Under the pieces are notes generated by a model. The model saw only the letters and a program-made list of their open reading frames with translations, ran no database searches and was not told where the DNA came from. From positions 5,890,001-5,954,000 of the forward strand of contig NZ_CP120210.1 in assembly GCF_029369745.1 (NCBI RefSeq): DNA of 64,000 nucleotides. The letters are read 5' to 3'. This document shows, in pieces, positions 11,278-20,042 of this stretch (position 1 is its first letter; the number at the start of each line of letters is the position of its first letter). The DNA is from Amycolatopsis sp. QT-25 (GTDB taxonomy: Bacteria; Actinomycetota; Actinomycetes; Mycobacteriales; Pseudonocardiaceae). Made by a program: the position numbers and the translations under genes.

Positions 11278-11769
11278 GTGCCGCTCACCATTCGAGAGTT
11301 CAACGAGGCTCCCGCTCAGGACGTCCGGCCGGCGCTGACCGCCTGCCTCGACGTCCCGCGCTGGGTGGAAACCCTGCTGACCAGGCGCCCGTACGCCGAC
11401 GTCGCCGCCTTGCTCGCCACCGCCGAGGCGCTCACCCCGTTGCGTCCCGAAGAGGTCCGGCGCGCCATGTCCGCCCACCCCCGGATCGGGGAGAAAGCGG
11501 GGGGTGAGAGCACCGAAGCGGGCTGGTCACGCTCGGAACAGTCCGGTGTGGACGGTGACGCGGCGCGCGAATTCGCCGCCGCCAACGCCGAGTACGAGGC
11601 GACGTTCGGGCATGTCTTCCTGGTCCGCGCGAGCGGCCGGAGCGGCGCCGAACTACTGGAGAACCTGCGTTCGAGGCTCTCGAACGACCCCGAAGAGGAA
11701 CTCGAAGTGGCCGGCCGGGAGCTGGCCGGGATCGCCGCGCTGCGGCTGGAAAAGACGGTGACGGCATGA
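11278..11769 (+). CDS. uraD: 2-oxo-4-hydroxy-4-carboxy-5-ureidoimidazoline (OHCU) decarboxylase
   Basis: 163 residues from GTG 11278. Decarboxylates OHCU to S-allantoin, the third step of the uricolytic pathway. The catalytic-histidine motif HPRIGEK (about residues 66-72) and the C-terminal region (NAEYEATFGHVFLVRASGR) match the OHCU family. Ends in an ATGA overlap with uraH. First gene of a three-gene operon covering urate to allantoin. Confidence 0.95.
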   Translation: MPLTIREFNEAPAQDVRPALTACLDVPRWVETLLTRRPYADVAALLATAEALTPLRPEEVRRAMSAHPRIGEKAGGESTEAGWSRSEQSGVDGDAAREFAAANAEYEATFGHVFLVRASGRSGAELLENLRSRLSNDPEEELEVAGRELAGIAALRLEKTVTA

Positions 11770-12083
11770 GCCTCGTGACCACGCACGTCCTCGACACCGC
11801 CGCGGGACGCCCCGCGGCGGGCGTGGGAGTCCGCCTCGAAACCGGCGCGGGCGCACCCGTCGCCGAAGGCCGGACCGACGCCGACGGCCGGATCCGCGAC
11901 CTCGGCCCGGACACCCTGGGCCCCGGGGTCTACCGGCTGGTCTTCGACACCGGCGCCCACCTCGGCCCGGACTCCTTCTTCCCCGAAGTCACCCTGACCT
12001 TCCGCATCGCCGACGGGACCGAGCACCACCACGTGCCGCTGCTGCTGAGCCCGTTCGCCTATTCCACCTATCGAGGGAGCTGA
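11766..12083 (+). CDS. uraH: 5-hydroxyisourate hydrolase (transthyretin-like)
   Basis: 105 residues, typical length. Hydrolyses 5-hydroxyisourate to OHCU. Visible signatures are the N-terminal THVLDTAAGRPAAG, with the catalytic His, and the C-terminal YSTYRGS tetrapeptide region that distinguishes HIU hydrolases from transthyretin. Overlaps uraD by four bases (ATGA); six bases separate it from the urate oxidase start. Confidence 0.96.
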   Translation: MSLVTTHVLDTAAGRPAAGVGVRLETGAGAPVAEGRTDADGRIRDLGPDTLGPGVYRLVFDTGAHLGPDSFFPEVTLTFRIADGTEHHHVPLLLSPFAYSTYRGS

Positions 12084-12089
12084 TCGCCC

Positions 12090-12968
12090 GTGGCCGTCAC
12101 CCTGGGCCCCAACCAGTACGGCAAGGCCGAAGTCCGGCTCGTCACCGTCCGGCGCGAAGGCACCGTCCACCACCTCAAGGACCTCACCGTTTCGACGTCG
12201 CTGCGTGGCGACCTCGCGGCCACGCACCTCACCGGCGACAACACCGACGTCGTCGCGACCGACACCCAGAAGAACACCGTGTACGCCTTCGCCAAGGAGG
12301 CCCCCGTCGGTGAGATCGAGGACTTCGCGCTGCGGCTCGGGCGGCATTTCGTCGGTTCGTTCGAGCACATCACCGGTGCCCGGATCCTCGTCGACGAACA
12401 CGGGTGGAACCGCATCTCCGGCCACGACCACGCGTTCTCCCGTGCGGGCAGCGAAAAGCGCACGACCGCGGTGACCGTGCAAGGAGACCAGGCCTGGGTG
12501 GTGTCCGGGTTGGACGATCTCGTGGTGCTCAAGTCGACCGGCTCGGAGTTCCACGGCTTCCCCCGCGACGAGTACACGACGCTGGCCGAGACGAACGACC
12601 GGATTCTCGCCACCGCCGTGACCGCCCGCTGGCGCTACCGGGGTGAGGGGATCGACTGGGCCACCAGCCACGCCGAAGTGCGGCGGATCCTGCTGGAGAC
12701 CTTCGCGGACAAGCACAGCCTCTCCCTGCAGCAGACGCTGTACGCGATGGGAGAGGCTGTGCTCGAGGAGCGCGACGAGGTCGCCGAAGTCCGGCTTTCC
12801 CTGCCGAACAAGCACCACTTCCTGGTGGATTTGTCACCGTTCGGCCTGAAGAACGACAACGAGGTCTTCTACGCCGCCGACCGTCCGTACGGTCTCATCG
12901 AGGGTGTGGTCCTCCGCGACGACGCCGAAGACCCGGGGCTGGCCTGGCACACCCTCGCCGCTTTCTAG
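12090..12968 (+). CDS. pucL: Urate oxidase (cofactor-independent urate hydroxylase)
   Basis: 292 residues from GTG 12090. Oxidises urate to 5-hydroxyisourate with O2. Family motifs: YGKAEVRLV with the catalytic Lys near the N-terminus, TGDNTDVVATDTQKNTVY with the catalytic Thr, the FEHITGARILVDEHGWNR stretch, and the C-terminal SLPNKHHFLVDLSPFG. Last gene of uraD-uraH-pucL. Its TAG stop shares CTAG with the stop of the convergent hydrolase gene. Confidence 0.96.
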   Translation: MAVTLGPNQYGKAEVRLVTVRREGTVHHLKDLTVSTSLRGDLAATHLTGDNTDVVATDTQKNTVYAFAKEAPVGEIEDFALRLGRHFVGSFEHITGARILVDEHGWNRISGHDHAFSRAGSEKRTTAVTVQGDQAWVVSGLDDLVVLKSTGSEFHGFPRDEYTTLAETNDRILATAVTARWRYRGEGIDWATSHAEVRRILLETFADKHSLSLQQTLYAMGEAVLEERDEVAEVRLSLPNKHHFLVDLSPFGLKNDNEVFYAADRPYGLIEGVVLRDDAEDPGLAWHTLAAF

Positions 12969-14470
12969 GGCACGGGCAACGGCATCCCGGGGACGCTCTG
13001 GTCGGCGGGGACGACCCCGTCGACCAGGTACGCGTTCACGATCTCGTCCACCTTGGGGTTCCCGTCGGCGTAGAGCCCGTGGTCGCCTTCACCGGTCACG
13101 GTCAGCATCCGCGAGTTCGCGAACTTCGCGTGTGCCCGCCTGGCCCCTTCGATCGTGGTGGCCGGGTCGTGTTCCGAGTGGACGATCAGCACCGGCGGCA
13201 CCCCCTTGCCGTCCAGCTTCGGCAGCGGGCGCGGCTCCTTGTCCCAGAACAGGCAGACCGAAGCGTTCAGCACGCCACCACCGGCCAGGAGCAGACCGCG
13301 GTCGAGGTTCCGCTGTGCCTCGCGGATCCGCGACGCGCGGGTGCCGGTGAACTTCCCTTCACCACAGACGGTGTTCCAGAAGGTGGCGTCCTGCGCGTCG
13401 GAGAAGTCACCGGCGGCCTCGACGGCGGCCTTGGCCTCGGCCTTCGCCCGCGGGTTCTCCATCGCGTTCCGGACCTTGACCAGCAGGTCGGCCAGCGCCG
13501 GGAAGGTGGCCTTCTTGTAGAGCAGGTAGATGATGGCGGTGTCGAGTTCCATCGGCCCGTTCCCGTCCATCGGGTCGCGGGACAAGGCGTAGCGGACCCG
13601 TTCGTAGGTCCGCCGGACCTCTTCGCCGCTGGTGCCGAAGTGATACTTGGCGTCGTAGCGCGCCATCCAGGGCAGGAAATCCTGCCGCCAGCGCCGCTCG
13701 AAGCCGACCGGCTGGTGGTCGAAGGTCCGCTGCCAGTCCGTGGTGAACTCCGTCGACGAGTCCAGCACGAACCGCCCGGTCCGCTGAGGGAACTGCTGCG
13801 CGTAGTGCGCCCCCAGCCAGGTACCGCCCGAATAGCCCACCCAGTTGATCTTCTCCCGGCCGAGCAGCGCCCGGAGCAGGTCGAAGTCCCTGATCGTCTG
13901 GTAGGTGGTGATCAGGGGCCCGAACTCACCGCCGGCGTGCCGGCAGGACTTGGCCGCGTACTCGGCGTTCGCCAGGATCTGGTCCAGATTACGCGGGTCG
14001 CGGTCACGGGGATCCAGTTGCCGGATGACGTCGACGGCGCCCCGGCAGGTGACGTTGGTGCTCTTCCCGGTCCCGCGCACGTCGATACCGATGATGTCCT
14101 GGTGTTCGCGCAGCTTTTCCTGCCCGCGGAACATCGTCGGCTGCCAACGGCCGGCGCCACCCGGTCCGCCGGGATTGGTGAGCAGCGAGGCCGTCGACGC
14201 TCCGGTCGCCTTCAGCCTGCTGACCGCGATGGTCAGCTCCTGCCGCTCGTGCGGACGGTCCCAGTCGCGAGGCGTGCGGTAGGTCGCGCAGTCGAGTCCG
14301 CCGATGTCGGTGCCCGGCGGCAACGAGATCAGCTCCTCCTCGGCGCAGGGATGCCACGCCAGCTTCTGGTCGGTGTAGTGGGCCGGGACGCCCGCCGAAG
14401 CCGGTGTGGCTCCGGCGAGCAGCCCGCCCACGATCACCGGGAGCATCCCGAAAGCCAATGTCCGCTTCAT
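12965..14470 (-). CDS. Secreted alpha/beta-hydrolase (tripeptidyl aminopeptidase-like)
   Basis: 501 residues. The start is ATG 14470 (GGGGGAAGAAG upstream). The signal peptide MKRTLAFGMLPVIVGGLLAGATPASA is followed by the mature serine hydrolase. The nucleophile is in GYSGGTW (about residue 210), the acid in VHSEHDPAT and the histidine in GEGDHGLYA. NPGGPGGAG and GIDVRGTGKS are the oxyanion and conserved patches of the SlpD/SlpE tripeptidyl aminopeptidase group. It probably releases tripeptides outside the cell. Not linked functionally to its purine-pathway neighbours. Confidence 0.85.
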   Translation of the reverse strand: MKRTLAFGMLPVIVGGLLAGATPASAGVPAHYTDQKLAWHPCAEEELISLPPGTDIGGLDCATYRTPRDWDRPHERQELTIAVSRLKATGASTASLLTNPGGPGGAGRWQPTMFRGQEKLREHQDIIGIDVRGTGKSTNVTCRGAVDVIRQLDPRDRDPRNLDQILANAEYAAKSCRHAGGEFGPLITTYQTIRDFDLLRALLGREKINWVGYSGGTWLGAHYAQQFPQRTGRFVLDSSTEFTTDWQRTFDHQPVGFERRWRQDFLPWMARYDAKYHFGTSGEEVRRTYERVRYALSRDPMDGNGPMELDTAIIYLLYKKATFPALADLLVKVRNAMENPRAKAEAKAAVEAAGDFSDAQDATFWNTVCGEGKFTGTRASRIREAQRNLDRGLLLAGGGVLNASVCLFWDKEPRPLPKLDGKGVPPVLIVHSEHDPATTIEGARRAHAKFANSRMLTVTGEGDHGLYADGNPKVDEIVNAYLVDGVVPADQSVPGMPLPVP

Positions 14471-14685
14471 CTTCTTCCCCCTTCTTCCTCGGTTTTGCAA
14501 CGGCTCACGACGCTAGGGCCGGGCACACCCGGCGAACATCGACCGCAGGTAGCGCCGGAAGGTGAACCAAGGATCGAGGGACGACTTGGACCGAGGCACG
14601 ACTCCCGCCATCCCGAGAACGCCGTGGTCGTCACCGCCGAGGCCGATGGTCACCAGCGTCAGCCCGGCTGACGTCCCCGGAATTG

Positions 14686-14701
14686 GATAGAACGCTCTAT
14701 C
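14686..14701. promoter_or_regulatory. GATAGA-N4-TCTATC operator for the adjacent TetR gene
   Basis: Inverted repeat GATAGA-ACGC-TCTATC ending 8 bases before the GTG start at 14710. It matches the style of LmrA/QdoR-type TetR boxes (tagaNNNNTCTA) and would place the repressor over its own promoter. Confidence 0.6.
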
Positions 14702-14709
14702 ATGGCTCC

Positions 14710-15285
14710 GTGACTGGAACGCGGGAACGCATCGTGAACGCCGGCGCCGAGCTGCTTCGCCGGAACGGGTACACCGGCACGGGGGTGAAGCAGATCGTCG
14801 AAGCCGCGAAAGCACCCTTCGGCTCGCTCTACCACTTCTTCCCCGGCGGCAAAGAGCAGCTCGGCGAGGAGGTCATCCGCACCTCGGGGATGACGTATCT
14901 CGCGCTGTTCGAGATCTTCTTCGCCGACGAACCGGACCTCGTCCACGGTATCGAAGCGTGTTTCGCCAGCGCGGCCGAGACGCTGAAAGCGACCGACTAC
15001 GCCGACGCGTGCCCCATCGCGACGGTCGCGCTGGAGGTCGCCGGCACCAACGAGAAGCTGCGGATCGCGACGGCCGACGTGTTCACGGCGTGGATCGAGA
15101 CCGGGACCGCGCGATTGGGCAAGTACGGCCTCGGACCCGCCGCCGCCCGGCAGCTCACGATCGCCTTGGTGAACAGCCTCGAAGGCGCGTTCGTGCTGAG
15201 CCGATCGCTGCGCGACACCGAAGCACTCGAGGTCGCGGCGCTGTCGTCCGTCGCCTTGGCGCGCACACTGCTCCCCGACGCGTGA
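14710..15285 (+). CDS. TetR-family repressor (LmrA/YxaF-like)
   Basis: 191 residues from GTG 14710. The N-terminal HTH contains TGTRERIVNAGAELLRRNGYTGTGVKQIVEAAKAPFGSLYHFFPGGKEQL; the C-terminal half matches the LmrA/YxaF ligand domain (DACPIATVALEVAGTNEKLR). The start downstream of a perfect-arm operator argues for autoregulation and a leaderless transcript. No obvious target gene is adjacent: the hydrolase upstream is divergent and the next gene is convergent. Confidence 0.85.
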   Translation: MTGTRERIVNAGAELLRRNGYTGTGVKQIVEAAKAPFGSLYHFFPGGKEQLGEEVIRTSGMTYLALFEIFFADEPDLVHGIEACFASAAETLKATDYADACPIATVALEVAGTNEKLRIATADVFTAWIETGTARLGKYGLGPAAARQLTIALVNSLEGAFVLSRSLRDTEALEVAALSSVALARTLLPDA

Positions 15286-15301
15286 AGCACCGACTGCGAA
15301 C

Positions 15302-15697
15302 TCAGGTGCTCGGAGGGTGAACTGGCTGATGTCGCCGACGGGACGCGAGATACGCCCGCCAGTCCCCTATCGCGGAGATGTCCGTCAGCTCGGCGGAGTC
15401 CACAAAGGACGGGCGGAGGACGGTCGCGAGGCAGGCCGCGCCGTCTTCCAGTTCGACGACGCCGAGTTCCAGTTCCGGTGGCTCGGCGGGGACCAGGTGG
15501 TCTCGCAACACCGAAAGCGGCAGGTCGTAGACCTCGCCCACCACGGTGGCGGAACCGCCTTCGTACATCGCCGGGAACCGGTCGCCCACGGAGAAGTAGT
15601 GGTACAGGGGCGCGGATCGGACCACACAGCACAACGGCGCGCCCTGCAACTGTTCGTGCAGCGGTCCGCCGCGCATCCCACCGCCGTTGAGGAACAT
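15302..15697 (-). CDS. GGCT-fold protein (allophanate hydrolase C-terminal-domain-like)
   Basis: 131 residues starting MFLNGGGMRGGPLH. The pattern (nucleating GGG loop, YHYFSVGDRFPAMYEGG, GEVYDLP...LRDHLVPAEP) resembles the gamma-glutamylcyclotransferase-like fold that forms the C-terminal domain of allophanate hydrolase (AtzF) and small relatives. Its ATG overlaps the permease stop (TGATG), so it is the last gene of the purine operon. A role in handling urea or carboxylated nitrogen intermediates is possible but unproven. Confidence 0.6.
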   Translation of the reverse strand: MFLNGGGMRGGPLHEQLQGAPLCCVVRSAPLYHYFSVGDRFPAMYEGGSATVVGEVYDLPLSVLRDHLVPAEPPELELGVVELEDGAACLATVLRPSFVDSAELTDISAIGDWRAYLASRRRHQPVHPPST

Positions 15698-17139
15698 CAG
15701 AACCACGACATGATCCCTTCGATCCCGAAGTACACCCCGAACACCGCGGCCAGGATCCCGAGGATCCAGCCGATCTCGCGGATCTTGCCCGTGCAGATCT
15801 TGATCAGCACGTACGCGACCAGTCCGGCGCCGATCCCGTTGGTGATCGAGTAGGTGAACGGGATCAACGCGATGGTCAGGAACACCGGGATCGCGAAATC
15901 CAGGTCCCGCCACGGAATCCGTGCGCATTGCGCCATCATCATGCCGCCGATGACCACCAGCGCGGGCGCCGCGGCCTGCGCCGGGACGACGGCCGCGATC
16001 GGCGTCAGGAACAGCGTGGCGGTGAACAGCCCGCCGGTGACGATGCTCGCCAGCCCGGTCCGCGCGCCTTCGCCGACTCCGGCGGCCGATTCGAGGAACA
16101 CGGTGTTCGGCGCCGATCCGGTGACCCCGCCCGCGAGCGCGCCCGCGCCGTCGACCAGCAGGATGCGGCCCATCCCCTCGACCTTGCCGTCCTTGACCAG
16201 TCCCGCCTCCTCCGAGACGGACGTGATCGTGCCCATCGCGTCGAAGAACCCCGAAAGCACCAGCGTGAACAGGAACACCGCCGCCGTGACCGCTCCTGCC
16301 GACCCGAACCCGCCGAAGAGATCGATGTCCCCCAGCAGACTGAAATCGGGATGCGCCACGACCTGATCGGGCACCTCGGGTTCGACGAGCCCCCAGCCTT
16401 CGACGTGAAACACGCTGTCGACCAGCACCGCCAGCCCGGTCGCGACCGCGATGCTGATCAGCACCGCGCCCGGCACCCCGCGACTCACCAGCACGATCAT
16501 CAAGAGCAGCCCCAGGCAGAAGATCGCGATCGGCCAGCCTTCGAGATGACCGGCGATCCCCATGCGCACCGGCACCGTCGACTGGGCGGCGTCCGGTGTC
16601 CTGGTCACGAAGCCGGCACTGACCAGGCCGACCAGCGCGATGTAGAGCCCGATGCCGACGGTGATCGCGACCTTGAGCGCCATCGGGATCGCGTTGATGA
16701 TCCGTTCCCGGATCCCGGAAACGGCCATCAGCACGATGCAGAAGCCCTCGAGGACGACGAGCCCGAAGGCCTGCGCCCACGTCATGGCCGGCGCCATCTG
16801 GAAGGCGACGACACCGTTGACACCGAGGCCCGCCGCGAGCGCCAGCGGCGCGTTGCCGACGAGCCCCATCAGGATCGTGGTGACCCCCGCCGCCAGCGCG
16901 GTCGCGGTGGTGATCGCCTCGGTGCTCAGCCGGGCGCCGGTGATGTCGGCCGAGGCGCCGAGGATGAGCGGGTTGAGCAACACGATGTAGCACATCGCGA
17001 CGAAGGTGGTGATCCCGCCGCGTACCTCGCGGCCGATCGTGCTGCCGCGGTGGGAGATCTTGAACCAGCGGTCGAGCCCGGACAGCCGCCCCGGCCCGGG
17101 CGAGGGCAGCGGGGGACGCTCTGTGTCTGATTGGGTCAT
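15697..17139 (-). CDS. NCS2-family purine permease (AzgA-like)
   Basis: 480-residue polytopic importer with about 12-14 hydrophobic segments. The N-terminal FKISHRGSTIGREVRGGITTFVAMCYIVLLNPLIL is the signature of the adenine/guanine/hypoxanthine branch. Further motifs are GLGVNGVVAFQMAP, FFDAMGTITSVSEEAGL and GSAPNTVFLESAAGVGEGARTGL. It follows guanine deaminase and precedes the GGCT-fold gene, fitting import of guanine or hypoxanthine for catabolism. A 14-bp palindrome lies upstream at 17147-17160. Confidence 0.92.
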   Translation of the reverse strand: MTQSDTERPPLPSPGPGRLSGLDRWFKISHRGSTIGREVRGGITTFVAMCYIVLLNPLILGASADITGARLSTEAITTATALAAGVTTILMGLVGNAPLALAAGLGVNGVVAFQMAPAMTWAQAFGLVVLEGFCIVLMAVSGIRERIINAIPMALKVAITVGIGLYIALVGLVSAGFVTRTPDAAQSTVPVRMGIAGHLEGWPIAIFCLGLLLMIVLVSRGVPGAVLISIAVATGLAVLVDSVFHVEGWGLVEPEVPDQVVAHPDFSLLGDIDLFGGFGSAGAVTAAVFLFTLVLSGFFDAMGTITSVSEEAGLVKDGKVEGMGRILLVDGAGALAGGVTGSAPNTVFLESAAGVGEGARTGLASIVTGGLFTATLFLTPIAAVVPAQAAAPALVVIGGMMMAQCARIPWRDLDFAIPVFLTIALIPFTYSITNGIGAGLVAYVLIKICTGKIREIGWILGILAAVFGVYFGIEGIMSWF

Positions 17140-17146
17140 GCCTACT

Positions 17147-17160
17147 CCACAACGTTGTGG
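17147..17160. promoter_or_regulatory. 14-bp perfect palindrome before the purine permease
   Basis: CCACAAC-GTTGTGG, a perfect palindrome 8-21 bases upstream of the permease ATG. Its right side overlaps the ribosome site (read on the minus strand as GTGGAG-TAGGC-ATG), so a protein bound here could block translation or an internal promoter. Function inferred. Confidence 0.45.
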
Positions 17161-17229
17161 GGCGGGAAGAGACTGGTGAACCGACGGTCGGCGGAGCAGA
17201 GGTGGGCCGCCGTCGCGGGTTCACCTGGA

Positions 17230-17724
17230 TCAGTAGGCCTTCTTGTCGGGTTTCGACAGCCATGCCTGGAAAGGCGCGAAGGAGTCCGAAAGGGACAGTT
17301 GGCCGACGGGTAGCGACCAGGTCTCGCGCGGGCGGGAAAAGAGGTCGTAGAACTCGCGGTCGTCGAAGCCCGCCTCGGCCGCGTCGTGGCGGTCCGCGGC
17401 GTAGACGACCTTGCCGACACGCGCCCAGAGCGCGGCGGAAAGGCAGAGCGGGCAGGGCTCGCAGGAGGTCACGAGGACACAGCCGTCGAGTTCGTGGTCG
17501 CCGATCGCCTGGCAGGCCGCGCGGATCGCGACCACCTCGGCGTGCGCCGTCGGGTCGAGCGCCGGCGTCACCTGGTTGGTGCCGGTGGCCAGCACCGAAC
17601 CGTCCCGGACGATCATCGCGCCGAACGGGCCACCGCCGCGGTCGACGTTCGTGGTGGCCAGCTGGACGGCTTCGGTGAGCCATTTCCGCTCGTCGGACTC
17701 CGAAAGGGACAGACGGGTACCCAC
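17230..17724 (-). CDS. guaD: Guanine deaminase (cytidine-deaminase fold)
   Basis: 164 residues. Converts guanine to xanthine. Zinc and catalytic motifs are TAHAEVVAIRAAC (HAE) and CEPCPLCLSAALWA (PCxxC), as in B. subtilis GuaD. The C-terminal extension (DDREFYDLFSRPRETW...) is typical of this group and completes the neighbouring active site in the dimer. Placed between the xanthine dehydrogenase operon and the purine permease on the same strand; 32 bases after the xdh molybdenum-subunit stop. Confidence 0.93.
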   Translation of the reverse strand: MGTRLSLSESDERKWLTEAVQLATTNVDRGGGPFGAMIVRDGSVLATGTNQVTPALDPTAHAEVVAIRAACQAIGDHELDGCVLVTSCEPCPLCLSAALWARVGKVVYAADRHDAAEAGFDDREFYDLFSRPRETWSLPVGQLSLSDSFAPFQAWLSKPDKKAY

Positions 17725-17756
17725 GGATGTGCTCCTAGCTCGAAAAAGGACGGATG

Positions 17757-20042
17757 TCAGGTGCCGGTGAGGTGTTCCGGGCGCACCGGGACGCGGGGCA
17801 GCGCCAGCCCGGTGGCCGCGCGGATGGCCGCGACGATCGCCGGGGTGGACGAGATCGTCGGCGGTTCACCGACCCCGCGCAGACCATACGGCGCGTGGGG
17901 GTCGGGCCGTTCCAGGACGTCGATGTCCATCGGCGGCATGTCCAGCACGGTCGGGATCAGGTAGTCGGTGAACGACGGATTGCGGATCTTCCCGCCCTCG
18001 GTCTGGATCTCCTCCATCACCGCGAGCCCGAGGCCCTGCGCGGAGCCGCCCTGGATCTGGCCGAGCACCGCCTGCGGGTTGAGCGCTTTGCCGACGTCCT
18101 GCGCGCAGTCGAGCGCGACGACCTTGATCAGCCCGAGTTCGGTGTCGACGTCCACGACCGCGCGGTGGGCCGCGAAACCGTACTGGACGTGCGCGTTCCC
18201 CTGCCCGGTCTCGGGATCGATGGGCACCGTCGGACGGTGGCGCCATTCCACGGTCTCGTCGAAGACCTCGTCGCCGAGGACGTCGGCGAGGTCCGCGAGC
18301 ACCCTGCCGTCGGCCGAGACGACCTTGTTCCCGACGACGGTCAGCCTCCCGTTCGCGTCGAGCCTGCCCGCGAGATGCTCGTGCAGCCCGGATCGCACCG
18401 CGACGCACGCGGCCTGGACGGCGCCGCCGGTGACGTAACTCTGCCGGGAGGCCGACGTCGAACCGCCGTTGCCGATGTTCGTGTCCATCGGCAGGATCGT
18501 CACCTGCTCGATGCCGAGTTCGGTCCGCACGATCTGCTGCATGATCGTGACCAGCCCCTGGCCGACCTCGCAGGCCGCGGTGTGCACGGTCGCCGCGGGT
18601 TCACCGCCGACGAGTTGCAGCCGCACGCGGGCCGTCGAGTAGTCGTCGAAGCCCTCGGAGAAGCAGATGTTCTTGATGCCGACCGCGTAACCGACCCCGC
18701 GGACGACCCCCTCGCCGTGCGTGGTGTTGGAAACGCCGCCGGGCATGCGGCGCAGGTCGAGTTCTTCGTGCTCGGCCGGCAAGGGCTTGGCACGCAGGCG
18801 TTCCAGCAGTTCGGCGACCGGAGCCGCCGAGTCGACGATCTGCCCCGTCGGCATGACGCTGCCTTCGGCCATCGCGTTGCGGATCCGGATGTCGACGGGG
18901 TCGAGACCGCAGGCTTCGGCGAGCTTGTCCATCTGGGACTCGTAGGCGAAACCCGCTTGCACCGCGCCGAAACCCCGCATCGCGCCGCAGGGCGGATTGT
19001 TGGTGTACACCCCCCAGCAATCCACCGACGCGCTGTCCACCTTGTACGGACCGACGCCGAGGGTGGCGGCGTTCGCCACCACCGCGCCGGTGGACGAAGC
19101 GTACGCGCCGCCGTCCAGGTACAGTTTCGCCTTCACATAGACGAGGCGGCCGTCCTTGTCCGCGCCGTGCTCGTAGTACATCTTCGCCGGATGGCGGTGC
19201 ACGTGGCCGTAGAAGGATTCCTCGCGGTTGTACACCATCTTGACCGGCTTGCCGGTGTGCAGCGCCAGCAGACACGCGTGGACCTGGATCGAGAGGTCTT
19301 CGCGGCCACCGAACGCGCCGCCGACGCCGCCGAGCGTCAGCCGCACCTTGTCCTTGGGCAATCCCAGCGCCGCGACGATCTGCTGCTGGTCGACGTGAAG
19401 CCACTGCGTGGCCACGTACAGGTCGACACCGCCTTCGGTGTCCGGGATCGCCATGCCGGACTCGGGTCCGAGGAAGGCCTGGTCCTGCATGCCGACCTCG
19501 TAGATCCCGGACACCACGACCTCGGCCCTCACCGGCTGGTCGCCGTGCCGGATCTTCACGTGGCGCACGACGTTCCCGCCGGGGTGCAGCTCGGCGCCTT
19601 CGCCGGCGGCGGCCTTCTCGGAATCCGTCACCGGCTCGAGGACCTCGTAGGAGACCTTGATCCGCTTCATCGCCCGGCGCGCGGTTTCGGGGTGGTCCGC
19701 GGCGACGAGCGCGACGGGCTCGCCCTGATAGCGCACGACGTTGACGGCGAGCACCGGCTGGTCGGAGTGCTCCAGGCCGTACTTGTTCACCCCTGGCACG
19801 TCTTGGTGGGTCAGCACCGCGTAGACCCCTTGCACGGCAAGCGCTTCGGTGATGTCGACCCCGGTGATCCGGGCGTACGGATGCGGGCTGCGCAGGGTCG
19901 CGCCCCACAGCATGTCCTCGTGCCACAGGTCCGAGGAGTAGGCGAATTCACCGCGGACCTTGACCGTGCCGTCGGGCCGCCGAGGGCTCGTGCCGACGCC
20001 GTTGGTGGTGCCGGTCCGCTTGGCAGTCTCGATGGAGGTCAA
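17757..20042 (-). CDS. pucD: Xanthine dehydrogenase, molybdopterin-binding subunit
   Basis: 761 residues. The start is TTG 20042, with GGGAG upstream and a TTGA overlap with the previous gene's stop; reading further upstream gives an arginine-rich leader in the wrong codon style. Moco-binding motifs are GGVGGAFGGRED, the CGAMRGFGAVQAGFA switch and QGGSAQGLGLA. The catalytic glutamate lies in the C-terminal RGVGEPP. Oxidises hypoxanthine/xanthine to urate together with the FAD and 2Fe-2S subunits encoded upstream. No XdhC-type Moco chaperone is encoded in the window. Confidence 0.94.
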   Translation of the reverse strand: MTSIETAKRTGTTNGVGTSPRRPDGTVKVRGEFAYSSDLWHEDMLWGATLRSPHPYARITGVDITEALAVQGVYAVLTHQDVPGVNKYGLEHSDQPVLAVNVVRYQGEPVALVAADHPETARRAMKRIKVSYEVLEPVTDSEKAAAGEGAELHPGGNVVRHVKIRHGDQPVRAEVVVSGIYEVGMQDQAFLGPESGMAIPDTEGGVDLYVATQWLHVDQQQIVAALGLPKDKVRLTLGGVGGAFGGREDLSIQVHACLLALHTGKPVKMVYNREESFYGHVHRHPAKMYYEHGADKDGRLVYVKAKLYLDGGAYASSTGAVVANAATLGVGPYKVDSASVDCWGVYTNNPPCGAMRGFGAVQAGFAYESQMDKLAEACGLDPVDIRIRNAMAEGSVMPTGQIVDSAAPVAELLERLRAKPLPAEHEELDLRRMPGGVSNTTHGEGVVRGVGYAVGIKNICFSEGFDDYSTARVRLQLVGGEPAATVHTAACEVGQGLVTIMQQIVRTELGIEQVTILPMDTNIGNGGSTSASRQSYVTGGAVQAACVAVRSGLHEHLAGRLDANGRLTVVGNKVVSADGRVLADLADVLGDEVFDETVEWRHRPTVPIDPETGQGNAHVQYGFAAHRAVVDVDTELGLIKVVALDCAQDVGKALNPQAVLGQIQGGSAQGLGLAVMEEIQTEGGKIRNPSFTDYLIPTVLDMPPMDIDVLERPDPHAPYGLRGVGEPPTISSTPAIVAAIRAATGLALPRVPVRPEHLTGT

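Noticed and set aside
14501-14685. Possible small gene between the hydrolase and TetR genes
   Set aside because: Frames are short and without ribosome sites; only the operator at 14686 is convincing.
15302-17683. 793-codon minus-strand frame spanning three genes
   Set aside because: Only its last 131 codons (GGCT-fold protein) are real; the rest is an out-of-frame reading of the permease and guanine deaminase genes.
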